A stretch of 64,000 nt of DNA, taken from assembly GCA_012517155.1 (NCBI GenBank), contig JAAYVN010000118.1, forward strand, positions 1 to 64,000. The letters run 5' to 3'. Shown piece after piece: positions 15,484 through 25,241 of the stretch. The stretch comes from Ignavibacteriales bacterium (GTDB lineage Bacteria; Bacteroidota; Ignavibacteria; Ignavibacteriales; Ignavibacteriaceae). The first letter of the stretch is position 1. Every line of letters starts with the position of its first letter. The translations under genes and the position numbers were made by a program. The notes beneath the pieces are model-generated. The model did not search any database, had not been told where the DNA came from, and saw only the letters and a program-made list of their open reading frames with translations.

Positions 15484-17556
15484 ATGAAAAATATAATTCG
15501 TTTATTTCTTGTTTTTGTTTTCTTTTCGTCATCTGCCTTGCCTCAGGATATTCTTATCCATAAGCAAATGGATGACGCGAAAAAAATTACTTCCATCGGG
15601 AATATTGGGCTCACTATCACTAACTTCGGTACTTATGGCAACGGTTTTGTAAAATGGCCTCAGGAACCGAGTTGCGAGTATCCGCTGGGTTCGGGAATTG
15701 AACATATCTTTGATGGTGGACTATGGATTGGAGCATTTATTTCGGATAATGCCACAGGGCTTAATAAAGTGGGACCCTTTGTCACCACAGGTGCTGTGGA
15801 TGCTGCCTCGGTTTCCACAAGAGGTGGAGGCTTTGAATTTACAAATCCGGTTGGGAGTTTTATAACTGAGCGATCTGCTCTGCTCACTTCAAAATTCTTC
15901 TCACCTGAAGCTGTTAGTCATCAGGATTTTAAGATGACTTTTAATGATACCAGTACTATACTCATTGGGGGCGAACCTATACCCGATCACAGCCCACTTG
16001 GAGTAAAAGTAGATTTAGAGACATATGCGTGGAATTATAGTTACGCAAATAATTTCATAATTTTTAATTATACGATTCGAAATGTTGGAAACAAGTATCT
16101 TGATAGTATTTATATAGGTTTATGGACAGATGCTGTTGTAAGAAATACGAATATTACTAGTCCAAGATCCGGCGGAACCTTCTTTTCCTACGGAGGTGAT
16201 GGATATAGCGATTCTATGAAAATCGCTTACGAGTTCGATGCAGGGGGTGATGTTGGATTTACAGATAGTTATATTGGTTTGCAATTTCTTGGGTCCTCGA
16301 TACCTGCTGATAGTGTTAATTTTAATTGTTGGCAGTTCAGAAATACCAGTGATGTGAATTTATTTGCCCCAATGACTGACGTAGAAAGATACAGAAAAAT
16401 GCAGGGCTATTTTGGAGGAGATAACAGATATCCATATAATATTTCTCCTGCATCACTCAAAGGTCCTTCAAACCGGTCAATATTAATAACCTCCGGATCA
16501 TATTCACAATTAAAACCAGGTGATTCTTTAAATATTGTTTTTGCATTAATAACTGCCAAAAAATTCGGTACTGAACCCGCATCTATTGATAATAATGAGC
16601 AAAAATATAATCTGTATACTAGCGGTGAATGGGCACTTAGAGCTTATTTTGGAGAGGATCGTAACAGAAATAACACTCTTGATCCTGGCGAAGATCTCGA
16701 CAATAATGGTTTCATTACAAGATATATACTTCCAAAACCACCGGATGATCCTATTGTAAAGGTTATTCCTGAAAACAAAAAAGTAACTATTTTTTGGAAT
16801 AAAAGTGCTGAATCTACCATTGATCCCATTCTTGGGACAAAAGATTTTGAAGGCTACAGATTGTATAGAACTAATGCAGGATTTGATTTAACTCAGATTC
16901 AGGACATTGAAGGTGCTCTGGTTGAAATGGCGGAATTTGACAGTAGTGGAAATAATTTGGGTTTTAACACCGGATTTAGTTTCGTTGAATTATCATCTCC
17001 TGTTAAATTTGATGGCGATACGACTAATTATTATTACAAATTTGAAGTTGAGAACTTATTAAATGGCTGGCAGTACATTTTTTCTGTTACCGCTTTTGAT
17101 AAAGGAGCTCCTGAAATAAAACTTGAATCTCTTGAGTCTTCAATTCTGGCAAATTCCAAAAAAGTCATTCCCGGGGTTCTTCCGTCACAATCTGATGATG
17201 TTAAACCCGGTGTATATCCAAATCCATATTATGGTAATGCAGTGTGGGATGGTAACTCTGAAAGATTGCGAAAAATTTATTTTTATAATATACCTGAAGA
17301 ATGTGAGATCACCATTTTTACTTTGGCAGGTGATATTGTTAAGAAAATATACCACGATAAAAATAGTAATGGAAGCGATTTGAGATGGTTCCAAACCTAT
17401 TCTAAGGATGGCTCACAACAAATGACGGGAGGGGAGCATGCCTGGGATTTAATTACAGATAAGGATCAGGCTATAGCTACTGGTCTTTATCTCTTTTCAG
17501 TAAAAAATACTAAAACCGGTCATATAAATACCGGCAAATTTTTAATAGTTAAATGA
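15484..17556 (+). CDS. Large secreted protein with Fn3-like domain and T9SS-type C-terminus
   Basis: The chosen start is the ATG at 15484, giving 690 residues with a signal peptide ending near A-L-P-Q. The open frame begins 48 nt earlier, but the extra residues would spoil the signal peptide. Residues to about 420 form a beta-rich domain I cannot assign. A fibronectin type III-like segment follows (P-E-N-K-K-V-T-I-F-W-N-K to S-V-T-A-F-D-K-G). The C-terminal ~100 residues begin V-Y-P-N-P-Y-Y-G and end T-G-K-F-L-I-V-K, a diverged type IX sorting domain. An E-F-hand-like stretch D-R-N-R-N-N-T-L-D-P-G-E-D may bind calcium. It overlaps the next open frame by 4 nt. Confidence 0.8.
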   Translation: MKNIIRLFLVFVFFSSSALPQDILIHKQMDDAKKITSIGNIGLTITNFGTYGNGFVKWPQEPSCEYPLGSGIEHIFDGGLWIGAFISDNATGLNKVGPFVTTGAVDAASVSTRGGGFEFTNPVGSFITERSALLTSKFFSPEAVSHQDFKMTFNDTSTILIGGEPIPDHSPLGVKVDLETYAWNYSYANNFIIFNYTIRNVGNKYLDSIYIGLWTDAVVRNTNITSPRSGGTFFSYGGDGYSDSMKIAYEFDAGGDVGFTDSYIGLQFLGSSIPADSVNFNCWQFRNTSDVNLFAPMTDVERYRKMQGYFGGDNRYPYNISPASLKGPSNRSILITSGSYSQLKPGDSLNIVFALITAKKFGTEPASIDNNEQKYNLYTSGEWALRAYFGEDRNRNNTLDPGEDLDNNGFITRYILPKPPDDPIVKVIPENKKVTIFWNKSAESTIDPILGTKDFEGYRLYRTNAGFDLTQIQDIEGALVEMAEFDSSGNNLGFNTGFSFVELSSPVKFDGDTTNYYYKFEVENLLNGWQYIFSVTAFDKGAPEIKLESLESSILANSKKVIPGVLPSQSDDVKPGVYPNPYYGNAVWDGNSERLRKIYFYNIPEECEITIFTLAGDIVKKIYHDKNSNGSDLRWFQTYSKDGSQQMTGGEHAWDLITDKDQAIATGLYLFSVKNTKTGHINTGKFLIVK

Positions 17557-17570
17557 AAGGAAAAGTTACT

Positions 17571-19736
17571 ATGAAATTAAGAGCAATCTTAATTGTTTTT
17601 ATTCTGTTGACTCTTGTGCAGGTTTCGAATGCACAGAATTATCCTCATGTCTCCATAAGGGATATCCAGTTCGTCCCGCAAGATTCACTGATTGCTGGTA
17701 AAGATGGATCTCCTTACATCGGAGATACTATCCAGGTCACAGGAATTGTTATAGTCAGTTCAATTGTGGATCCCACATTTGATAGAAGACCAATAATGTG
17801 GGCAGGAGCCAGATGGCAGACCTATCTTCAGGATACTTCCGGAACAGAGTTTATAGGATTAAATATTATTCAAAATGATACATCGGGTGTCAACCAGAAT
17901 TCGCTTATGGATCTGATTGATACAGCACAAATTGTAACCATTGTAGGTGTTGTTGAAGAATATCTTGGAAAGCAAACTCAACTGAATGTCCGGGCAATTT
18001 ATCCTGTTCAGTTTTCAGGGCAATTACCGGAAAGACCTGCCCCAAAAGAAATTACAATTGCAGAAATGAACACCGGTGCCGCACCTAATCCCACAAATAT
18101 TATGAGTTCAGGTGAAAAGTATGAAGGGCAGTATGTTATTCTGAGAAACGTAATCTCCTCTAACAGAAATACTTCGACAGGAACTTTCTATATTAATGAC
18201 GGACTTGGAAATTCGATGTATGTTCACGATCAGTCAGGTTATTTTACAAAAAGAACTCATAAATTACGTGACTTTGAACCACCTTTAGATGGATCAACAA
18301 TTGCATATATCCGAGGTGTAGTTGGTCACAATTATAATCCAAATCATTATACTATTCGTCCAATTTATCCGGATGATATGTTTATTACAGATTCTCCGCC
18401 AGCTATTTCTAATATTAAAAGAAATACTTCTCTGATTGCTCCAAACCAAGCTGTTACGATTTCTGCTAATGTTATAGAATATAATCAAGGTGATTCTGTT
18501 GTTTATGCAAAAGTAATGTATCGCGTTAACGGAGGCCCTCTCACAGAAATTAATATGAATAAAGGTGCGAACAATCTCTATTCAGGAACAATTCCGGGCG
18601 TTAGTTTAGACAGTGCACTAGTCGACTTCTATATTAAATCTCAGGACGCAACCGGTTTAGTTTCTTATAATCCGATAGATACCGCAAGAGGGAAATATTT
18701 CTATCTTGTGCTTAACAGACCTTTAAGAGTTCAGGATGTTCAGTACAGCCCGTTTGGAAGCGGATACAGCGCTTATAACAATTACCGCGTTACTGTCTCT
18801 GGTACTGTTACTGCTGATACATCGGACCTCCAGGGGGATGGAAACCAGGTTGGCAGACGAGTATACATTCAGAATGGCACCGGTCCATGGAGTGGCATCT
18901 GGGTTTTCGGTGTTAATGCTGATGCCTTAAAACGAGGAGATAACGTTACAATCACTAACGGTCTCGTTACAGAGAATAACAACAACACTCGGATTGACAG
19001 TATTCAGCAAATTATTGAAAATTCAGTTAATAATCCTCTTCCTCCAGCTGAATTAATTTTAACAAGTACAATAGCAACCAGTTCCATTGTCCCGGCTGGT
19101 TCTGTCCAGGCTGAGCAATGGGAAGGTGTTTTGGTGAAATACGAAGGTGTTGTCGTATCTAATGAAAATGCAGACGGCAACCCGGGTCCAAATGGTGGCG
19201 GTAACTCCAATTTCGGTGAAATTGTTGTTAAAGACGCTTCTAATGTTGATACCAGGGTTGAACTCCAGGAAGGTAACCATGTTTATCATAATCAGTGGAT
19301 TGCCGGATTAGACACTGTTACAGGTAATATCAGAGTTAAAGCAACTGATACCTTTACTCAGATGCACGGCGTTTTGTTTTACTCATTTGGTAACTATAAA
19401 TTAGTCCCGAGAAAGAACGATGACTTTGTTGGTTATGTGGCTGATGCAAACGAACAGGATGTCCCTGAAATTACCTCTTATAATCTTGACCAGAATTATC
19501 CTAATCCGTTTAACCCGACTACAACAATTAGTTACTCGATTCCTAAGGCAGGATTTGTTGAAATTAAAGTGTTTAACATACTTGGTCAGGAAGTGAAATC
19601 ATTAGTTAATCTGGAACAAACTCCAGGAAATTATAAAGTGATCTTTGACGGAAGAGATATGACTTCCGGTGTTTATCTCTATCAAATAAGCATAGGGAAC
19701 TTTGTTCAAACAAAGAAAATGATCTTAATGAAGTAA
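17571..19736 (+). CDS. Secreted T9SS cargo protein with OB-fold-like modules
   Basis: The ATG at 17571 is preferred over the one at 17553 because AAAGGAAAA lies just upstream and the signal peptide (M-K-L-R-A-I-L-I-V-F...S-N-A-Q) then starts cleanly. The 721-residue product has two or more segments of the form G-D-T-I-Q-V-T-G-I-V...Y-L-Q-D-T-S-G, then T-V-S-G-T-V-T-A-D-T...V-Y-I-Q-N-G-T-G, resembling OB-fold modules seen in extracellular nucleases and DUF5689-type proteins. A Fn3/Ig-like domain lies between them. The C-terminus is a typical sorting domain (N-Y-P-N-P-F-N-P-T-T-T-I...K-K-M-I-L-M-K). No catalytic site is recognised. Confidence 0.82.
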   Translation: MKLRAILIVFILLTLVQVSNAQNYPHVSIRDIQFVPQDSLIAGKDGSPYIGDTIQVTGIVIVSSIVDPTFDRRPIMWAGARWQTYLQDTSGTEFIGLNIIQNDTSGVNQNSLMDLIDTAQIVTIVGVVEEYLGKQTQLNVRAIYPVQFSGQLPERPAPKEITIAEMNTGAAPNPTNIMSSGEKYEGQYVILRNVISSNRNTSTGTFYINDGLGNSMYVHDQSGYFTKRTHKLRDFEPPLDGSTIAYIRGVVGHNYNPNHYTIRPIYPDDMFITDSPPAISNIKRNTSLIAPNQAVTISANVIEYNQGDSVVYAKVMYRVNGGPLTEINMNKGANNLYSGTIPGVSLDSALVDFYIKSQDATGLVSYNPIDTARGKYFYLVLNRPLRVQDVQYSPFGSGYSAYNNYRVTVSGTVTADTSDLQGDGNQVGRRVYIQNGTGPWSGIWVFGVNADALKRGDNVTITNGLVTENNNNTRIDSIQQIIENSVNNPLPPAELILTSTIATSSIVPAGSVQAEQWEGVLVKYEGVVVSNENADGNPGPNGGGNSNFGEIVVKDASNVDTRVELQEGNHVYHNQWIAGLDTVTGNIRVKATDTFTQMHGVLFYSFGNYKLVPRKNDDFVGYVADANEQDVPEITSYNLDQNYPNPFNPTTTISYSIPKAGFVEIKVFNILGQEVKSLVNLEQTPGNYKVIFDGRDMTSGVYLYQISIGNFVQTKKMILMK

Positions 19737-19745
19737 ATAATTGCG

Positions 19746-19778
19746 TTTTACCGTTCCTCTATCCGGGGAACGGTAAAA
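19746..19778 (+). terminator. Stem-loop after the OB-fold protein gene
   Basis: A 14-pair stem, TTTTACCGTTCCTC (19746-19759) with GGGGAACGGTAAAA (19765-19778), one T-G wobble and a 5-nt loop TATCC. The following TATTCTAT is only moderately T-rich, but the stem is very strong. It separates this gene from the lipoprotein-TonB operon. Confidence 0.78.
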
Positions 19779-19837
19779 TATTCTATACGGATTTAATCCA
19801 TCCGTTAGCTTAGTAAGAAATAATGTAAAAAATATTT

Positions 19838-21415
19838 ATGAAAAAGTTTCTTTTTTTAGTTGTGGTTTTTTTAACCGGAATGTTTATAAGTTCATGTTAT
19901 GATGAACTTGTTGACACTCCAATACCTAACAAACCACCCAAATCTTATATCTCATTATTCCCTGATTCAGTTATTAGTCAGCAGCAAAGCAGATTAAGAG
20001 TCCATTGGTGGGGAGATGACCCTGATGGTCTTGTCATTGGTTATTTCATATCCTCCGATAATATAAACTGGCTTTTTACATCCAGTAACGATTCTACAAT
20101 ATCTTTTCCTATAACCGGATCCGATACCACTATTTTCTTCAGAGTTGCGGCTGTTGATAATCATGGTAATTTTAGGTATGATAATTCTGTTATTAGAAAC
20201 GGAATTAGTTTTGGTTCGGAACCATTTGTGGATTTAGATAGCAATGGTGTATTTACAGAAGGTGAACCATTTATTGACATTGGAGAAGTTGATCCTAATC
20301 CGGCTGTAATTCAATTACCTTTAAAAAATTCACCCCCGATTCTGAAGTTCCTTACGGATAAAAACGGCTTAACAATATCAGTTCCGGAAACAACTTTCAC
20401 TGTAGCCTCATTTGGATGGACAGCTGAGGATATTGATGGTAATGAATCGATTAAAGCAATTTATGTAGGACTTAATGATTCTATAAATCTTATTGAAATT
20501 CCCAGTAGCACCAGATTTATAACTATAAAAGCTGTGCCTCCGTTTTCGGGTGAAGTTGTAAGTTGTGACTTATTCTTGGGAACGTCTGTTACAACTCCCT
20601 ATCAAACTAAATTACCGGGCTTAAAACTGAATGATGAGAATAAAATTTACATTTCTGCAAAAGACATTGCCGGTGCTTCAAGTGAGTTCCTTAAAATGCC
20701 ATCCACTGGGTTAAAATGGTTTGTAAAGAAACCCAAAGGAGAAATTCTCATAATTGATGATTATGCAACCCTGGATAATGCCGCGGATTTTTACAATGCA
20801 GTATTTGATAGCTTGAATCTTTCCAATAAAGTTGACATACTGGATATTAAACTTGGCAGAACTACAACCACATACGGAAGTTTACTGCCAAAATTTATCT
20901 CCCCGATGTTTACTGAAACCCTTAAATTATTTAAGTATATCTTCTGGTATAGTGAGAATGATCCAACTTTAGAACCGGCCCAAATTTGTATACCTACATA
21001 TGTACAAAATGGTGGCAAGATTCTGTTCTCAATGGTCTTTCCACAGCTTTTTGACTCTCGCGGACTAAGTGATTTTTTACCGGTGGATAGTTTGAGTCCA
21101 GCTCCTATTAATTTACTATTCCCGAATACTCAAGTCAATCCATCATCTTTCGCTATTTCAAATGGTTATCCTCAACTAGCAAGAGACGGAAGTTCAACAC
21201 CGGTTGCCAGAATCAGAACTTACTATCCAAATGTTTTAACAGCAGATATTTTATATACCCTTGGATTAACAGGTAATCCTGTTATTGGTTTTAAATCAAA
21301 GGACTCAAGAATTGTATTTATGGGATTACCTTTGCATCGTACTAATGGGTCCCCTTTTAAAATAAAAGATTTCTTCCATAAAGTGTTTTTTGAAGAATTT
21401 GGAGTTTCTAAATGA
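19838..21415 (+). CDS. Lipoprotein with Fn3-like and amidotransferase-like (flavodoxin-fold) parts
   Basis: 525 residues with a lipoprotein signal (I-S-S-C, lipid-attached C20). Residues about 30-120 look like an Fn3/Ig domain (W-W-G-D-D-P-D-G...F-R-V-A-A-V-D-N-H-G). A further beta domain follows. From about 300 the sequence E-I-L-I-I-D-D-Y-A...Y-I-F-W-Y-S-E-N-D...G-G-K-I-L-F-S-M fits a class I glutamine-amidotransferase-like or DUF4350-like fold. I cannot name a substrate. It is first in a five-gene operon; its stop overlaps the TonB receptor start by 4 nt. Confidence 0.75.
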   Translation: MKKFLFLVVVFLTGMFISSCYDELVDTPIPNKPPKSYISLFPDSVISQQQSRLRVHWWGDDPDGLVIGYFISSDNINWLFTSSNDSTISFPITGSDTTIFFRVAAVDNHGNFRYDNSVIRNGISFGSEPFVDLDSNGVFTEGEPFIDIGEVDPNPAVIQLPLKNSPPILKFLTDKNGLTISVPETTFTVASFGWTAEDIDGNESIKAIYVGLNDSINLIEIPSSTRFITIKAVPPFSGEVVSCDLFLGTSVTTPYQTKLPGLKLNDENKIYISAKDIAGASSEFLKMPSTGLKWFVKKPKGEILIIDDYATLDNAADFYNAVFDSLNLSNKVDILDIKLGRTTTTYGSLLPKFISPMFTETLKLFKYIFWYSENDPTLEPAQICIPTYVQNGGKILFSMVFPQLFDSRGLSDFLPVDSLSPAPINLLFPNTQVNPSSFAISNGYPQLARDGSSTPVARIRTYYPNVLTADILYTLGLTGNPVIGFKSKDSRIVFMGLPLHRTNGSPFKIKDFFHKVFFEEFGVSK

Positions 21416-24225
21416 AAGTAATGATCCGAATACTTTTTCTATATTTATTTATTTCCATTGTGATACACGCTCAGGAGAAAGGAAATTTAGCGGGAAAAGT
21501 TACCGATGCCGGTAACGGTGATGATCTTCTGGGTGTCAATCTTGTTCTCCAGGGGACTTATTATGGAGCAGCAACCGACATCAATGGTAATTATCGTGTT
21601 CAAAATATTAATCCTGGAACGTATACAATTCAGGTTTCTCTGATTGGTTATAAGACCATGCAGTTTACCGGAATTAAGATTGAAAGTGGGAAAACAACCA
21701 CATTAAATATAAAGTTAGAAGAAACTGTTCTAACTCTGGGACAGGATGTTGTGGTTGTCGGTGAAAAACCACTTATGGATGTTGAAGAAACTCAAAGTAA
21801 GAAAACTCTGTCCAGAGAGGATATAGAGCTCTCAAGTGTAGAGGGTATTAAAGATCTTGTCACTCAGCAAGCAGGAGTTGTTCAATCAGATAATGCCATA
21901 CATATACGGGGAGGAAGGTCGTATGAAAATGCTTTCTTACTAGATGGAGTTTCAGTACAAGATCCCTTAGCTGGAACAGGTTTTGGGCTTCAATTAAGCT
22001 CCAATGCAATTGAAGAAGTTGAAGTTATTACCGGGGGATTTAATGCAGAGTTTGGGCAAGCAACCTCAGGAATAGTGAATGTGAAAACAAGAGAGGGAGG
22101 GGATAAGTATAACGGATATCTTTCATATAAAAGAGATAATTTTGGTTCAAGGTCTTCAAATAATGTTTTTAACATTGACATTATTGAAGCTAATTTAAGC
22201 GGTCCCGAGCCTATTACCAGCTTCTTGCTTCCGGCGTTAGGATTGAAAATTCCGGGAGAATTAACATTTTTCACAAACTTCTATGGCGGAATGAGCGACG
22301 GAATTACTCAAGGTTATTATAAGAGCACTGCCAGCAAACTCTATTCCTCCACTTTCTTTGGTTCAAGGTTCACACCAAGAGCAGAAAACAGCTGGTATTG
22401 GATAGGAAAAATGAACTACAAACCCGATCCCAAAATTCGATTGTCTTATTCGTTTAATCAATCGGTAAGTATTAATCAAAACTCTCAGTCACTGCAATCC
22501 AATCTCGAATATGTTGAGCCTAGTCCAGGTTATCAATATGAATTTCAAAATATTCTGGATAATGCAAATGTCTTTACTCATAATAATAAATATAACACAA
22601 TTACACTAACTCACACTCTGTCTAACTCGACATTTTATGAACTTAAAGCAAGTCACTTTTTTACTAATTTAAGAGCGGATGCGAATGGGAAGTATTATAA
22701 TCAATATGTTGAACCTAAAGATATTACTAACTTCCCAATTGAGTATTATAACCTTGTCAGAGATACAGTAGGAGTTATACCGGGTGACGGTTTTTGGGAT
22801 GTAGGGAATCCTTTCACATGGCGTGATCACTATTTAGAAGAATTTTCCATAAAAGGCGATTTAACAAGTTTCTTTGACGAAAAAAACAAATTCAAAGCCG
22901 GATTTAACGTTCAGTTGCAAGAAATGCAAGTAATTGAAATTTACAAGCCTTGGATTGGTACTCTCGGATTAAATAATGATATATATAAGGTTCATCCGGC
23001 TATTGGTTCTCTGTATGCTCAGGATAATGTTAATTTTAGTGGAATGATCCTGAATTTCGGACTTAGAATGGATTTTTGGTTCCCGGGAAAATATGTTGAT
23101 GATGCAGTAGAGAATCCTGATGTTGTAACCATTCCGGATGAAACAAGGGAAAACTATAAAAATAACAGTATTCCATGGTTTGGAAACAGACGCTTTAAAG
23201 CAAGACTTAGTCCAAGAATTGGTATTTCACACCCGGTATCAGATTTTCAAACACTCTTTTTCTCTTATGGTCACTTCAGCAAGTGGCCAAGACCCCAATT
23301 TATTTACGCAAAACTAAATCCATACAGTGCTCAGTCGTCATTCCAGAAATTTGGAAATCCCAACCTAAATCCTGAAACAACAGTAGCTTACGAGATTGGA
23401 ATTAAAACTCAGTTCACTCAAAATGATGTATTAACCGTTACTGCGTACTATAAAGATATTTTTGATTATGTCTCTACCAGAACTGCACTGATTTCTTCTG
23501 CTCGATTTGCCACACAACGTTTCATCACATACGTAAACAGCGATTATGCAAGTTCCAGAGGTGTGGAGATTGAGTTTAGAAAAAGAATTGGGAGATGGTT
23601 TAATGGAAACGCTTCTTTCTCTTACTCCATTGTAACCGGAAAATCTTCTTCTGCAGATGAAGGTGTTTTGGTTCTCCAGGGTGACCTTGATGAATCGATT
23701 AAAGAGGAGTACCTTCCTTGGGACAGACCATTTACAGTTTCCACCACGGCTAATTTTTACGTAAATAAAGATGAACCTTTGTTTGGATTTCTACCCGGTA
23801 TTCTCGATGATTATAATGTGTACCTCAGAGGATTCTTCCAGTCTGGTAAAAGATATACACCCTCTTTATTTAATGGAAGATATGATACTGATGGAAGACC
23901 AATTTATGAAACTGACAGAAAAAACAGGTATAGCGAAACAGGAGATAACTGGTTCTGGATCGACTTGAATTTTGAAAAGTATATTTACTGGGGTGATTTG
24001 AGATTTTCTGTATTTGCTGAGATTACAAATCTATTTGATATAAAAAACTCAGCAATAATTAACCCAGTCACTGGTAAAGCATATGAATTGGGTGATCCTA
24101 CTCCATCAAGCTGGAATGATCCATTATATCCGGATGTGCAGGCTCCTTTAAATCCGTATCCGTATAACCCAGCGCGTTATCTCACACGAAGAAATATAAA
24201 ATTTGGAATTAGCTTAAGATTTTAA
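21412..24225 (+). CDS. TonB-dependent outer-membrane receptor with carboxypeptidase-regulatory-like domain
   Basis: A 937-residue outer-membrane receptor. A signal peptide is followed by a CarboxypepD_reg-like domain at about 22-105 (G-N-L-A-G-K-V-T-D...G-T-Y-Y-G-A-A-T-D-I-N-G-N-Y-R-V). Next is the plug domain (about 115-220), with I-H-I-R-G-G-R-S-Y-E-N-A and G-F-N-A-E-F-G-Q-A-T-S-G-I-V-N-V, then a long beta-barrel ending in G-I-S-L-R-F with a terminal Phe, as usual for BAM-inserted proteins. In this phylum such receptors often import oligomers bound by partner lipoproteins, which fits the flanking lipoproteins. The substrate is not readable from sequence. Confidence 0.93.
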   Translation: MKVMIRILFLYLFISIVIHAQEKGNLAGKVTDAGNGDDLLGVNLVLQGTYYGAATDINGNYRVQNINPGTYTIQVSLIGYKTMQFTGIKIESGKTTTLNIKLEETVLTLGQDVVVVGEKPLMDVEETQSKKTLSREDIELSSVEGIKDLVTQQAGVVQSDNAIHIRGGRSYENAFLLDGVSVQDPLAGTGFGLQLSSNAIEEVEVITGGFNAEFGQATSGIVNVKTREGGDKYNGYLSYKRDNFGSRSSNNVFNIDIIEANLSGPEPITSFLLPALGLKIPGELTFFTNFYGGMSDGITQGYYKSTASKLYSSTFFGSRFTPRAENSWYWIGKMNYKPDPKIRLSYSFNQSVSINQNSQSLQSNLEYVEPSPGYQYEFQNILDNANVFTHNNKYNTITLTHTLSNSTFYELKASHFFTNLRADANGKYYNQYVEPKDITNFPIEYYNLVRDTVGVIPGDGFWDVGNPFTWRDHYLEEFSIKGDLTSFFDEKNKFKAGFNVQLQEMQVIEIYKPWIGTLGLNNDIYKVHPAIGSLYAQDNVNFSGMILNFGLRMDFWFPGKYVDDAVENPDVVTIPDETRENYKNNSIPWFGNRRFKARLSPRIGISHPVSDFQTLFFSYGHFSKWPRPQFIYAKLNPYSAQSSFQKFGNPNLNPETTVAYEIGIKTQFTQNDVLTVTAYYKDIFDYVSTRTALISSARFATQRFITYVNSDYASSRGVEIEFRKRIGRWFNGNASFSYSIVTGKSSSADEGVLVLQGDLDESIKEEYLPWDRPFTVSTTANFYVNKDEPLFGFLPGILDDYNVYLRGFFQSGKRYTPSLFNGRYDTDGRPIYETDRKNRYSETGDNWFWIDLNFEKYIYWGDLRFSVFAEITNLFDIKNSAIINPVTGKAYELGDPTPSSWNDPLYPDVQAPLNPYPYNPARYLTRRNIKFGISLRF

Positions 24226-24227
24226 CT

Positions 24228-25241
24228 ATGAGAAGAATTATTAATTCAATATTAATTGTATTTACCACACTGCTGATTATTAATAATCAGACTTATGCTC
24301 AACTTTTCCCAACACTTGGTGGTCAACGTGTGGGAATCTCAACAGCACAATTTCTTAAAATTGGAGTTGGAAGCAGAGCTTCTGCAATGGGAGATGCTTT
24401 TGTTGCCATTTCGGATGATGCATCAGCATTATATTGGAATCCAGCAGGTCTCGTTCAGTTTGCAGATAACCAGGTGATTTTTTCTCACAATACATGGGTA
24501 GTAGATATTAACCATGATTTTCTGGGACTTGTTTATCATCTTTCTCCAATGGACGCAGTGGGGGTTTCGGTAACCTCACTAAGCATGCAGAAGATGCCCG
24601 TAACCACTGAATTTGCTCCAACCGGAACCGGGGAGTACTTTTCTTTCGGTGATTTAGCTTTCTCTCTGACTTATTCAAGAGCAATGACGGATAAATTTAG
24701 TTTTGGCGGAACTGTCAGATATATGGAAGAAACTCTGGATAAATTAAAAATGAGGGGCGTAATGATCGATTTAGGGACTTATTACTGGACCGGGTTAGGT
24801 ACTTCTCGTTTTGCAGTTGTTGTAACCAATTTTGGCAACCAGATGGCACCTGATGGTGATATAATTCTTTTTGGAAACAGAAAAAAGTCAGATTGGCAGT
24901 CTTTTTCGCCTCCAACAATGTTCCGTTTTGGATTTGCATTTGAACCCGTTTATACTGATAAGCATAAATTAACAACATCCATACAACTTAACCACCCAAA
25001 CGATAATAGCGAGAACGTTTCGTTTGGTGCTGAGTATAAGTATGATGAACCCTTGTTGTATAGTCAACTTTTTCTCAGGGGGGGTTACAAGTATAATGCA
25101 GACGAACAGGATTTTAGCCTTGGTGCAGGTCTGGCTCTCTCACTTCCTTTTGGGAATATTAAAATTGATTACGGATATGCAAACTTTTCAACACTCGGAT
25201 CTGCCCATAGATTTACAGTAATATTAGGAGCGGTGTTATGA
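24228..25241 (+). CDS. PorV/PorQ-like outer-membrane protein (type IX secretion associated)
   Basis: A 337-residue beta-barrel protein with a signal peptide ending T-Y-A-Q. The segment G-S-R-A-S-A-M-G-D-A-F-V-A and S-A-L-Y-W-N-P-A-G-L is the hallmark of the PorV/PorQ (UPF0164) family; PorV shuttles type IX cargo from the translocon to the attachment complex. It starts 2 nt after the TonB receptor stop. Several paralogues usually occur per genome, so it could be a locus-specific relative rather than the core PorV. Its presence beside cargo genes supports a dedicated secretion role, which is inference. Confidence 0.85.
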   Translation: MRRIINSILIVFTTLLIINNQTYAQLFPTLGGQRVGISTAQFLKIGVGSRASAMGDAFVAISDDASALYWNPAGLVQFADNQVIFSHNTWVVDINHDFLGLVYHLSPMDAVGVSVTSLSMQKMPVTTEFAPTGTGEYFSFGDLAFSLTYSRAMTDKFSFGGTVRYMEETLDKLKMRGVMIDLGTYYWTGLGTSRFAVVVTNFGNQMAPDGDIILFGNRKKSDWQSFSPPTMFRFGFAFEPVYTDKHKLTTSIQLNHPNDNSENVSFGAEYKYDEPLLYSQLFLRGGYKYNADEQDFSLGAGLALSLPFGNIKIDYGYANFSTLGSAHRFTVILGAVL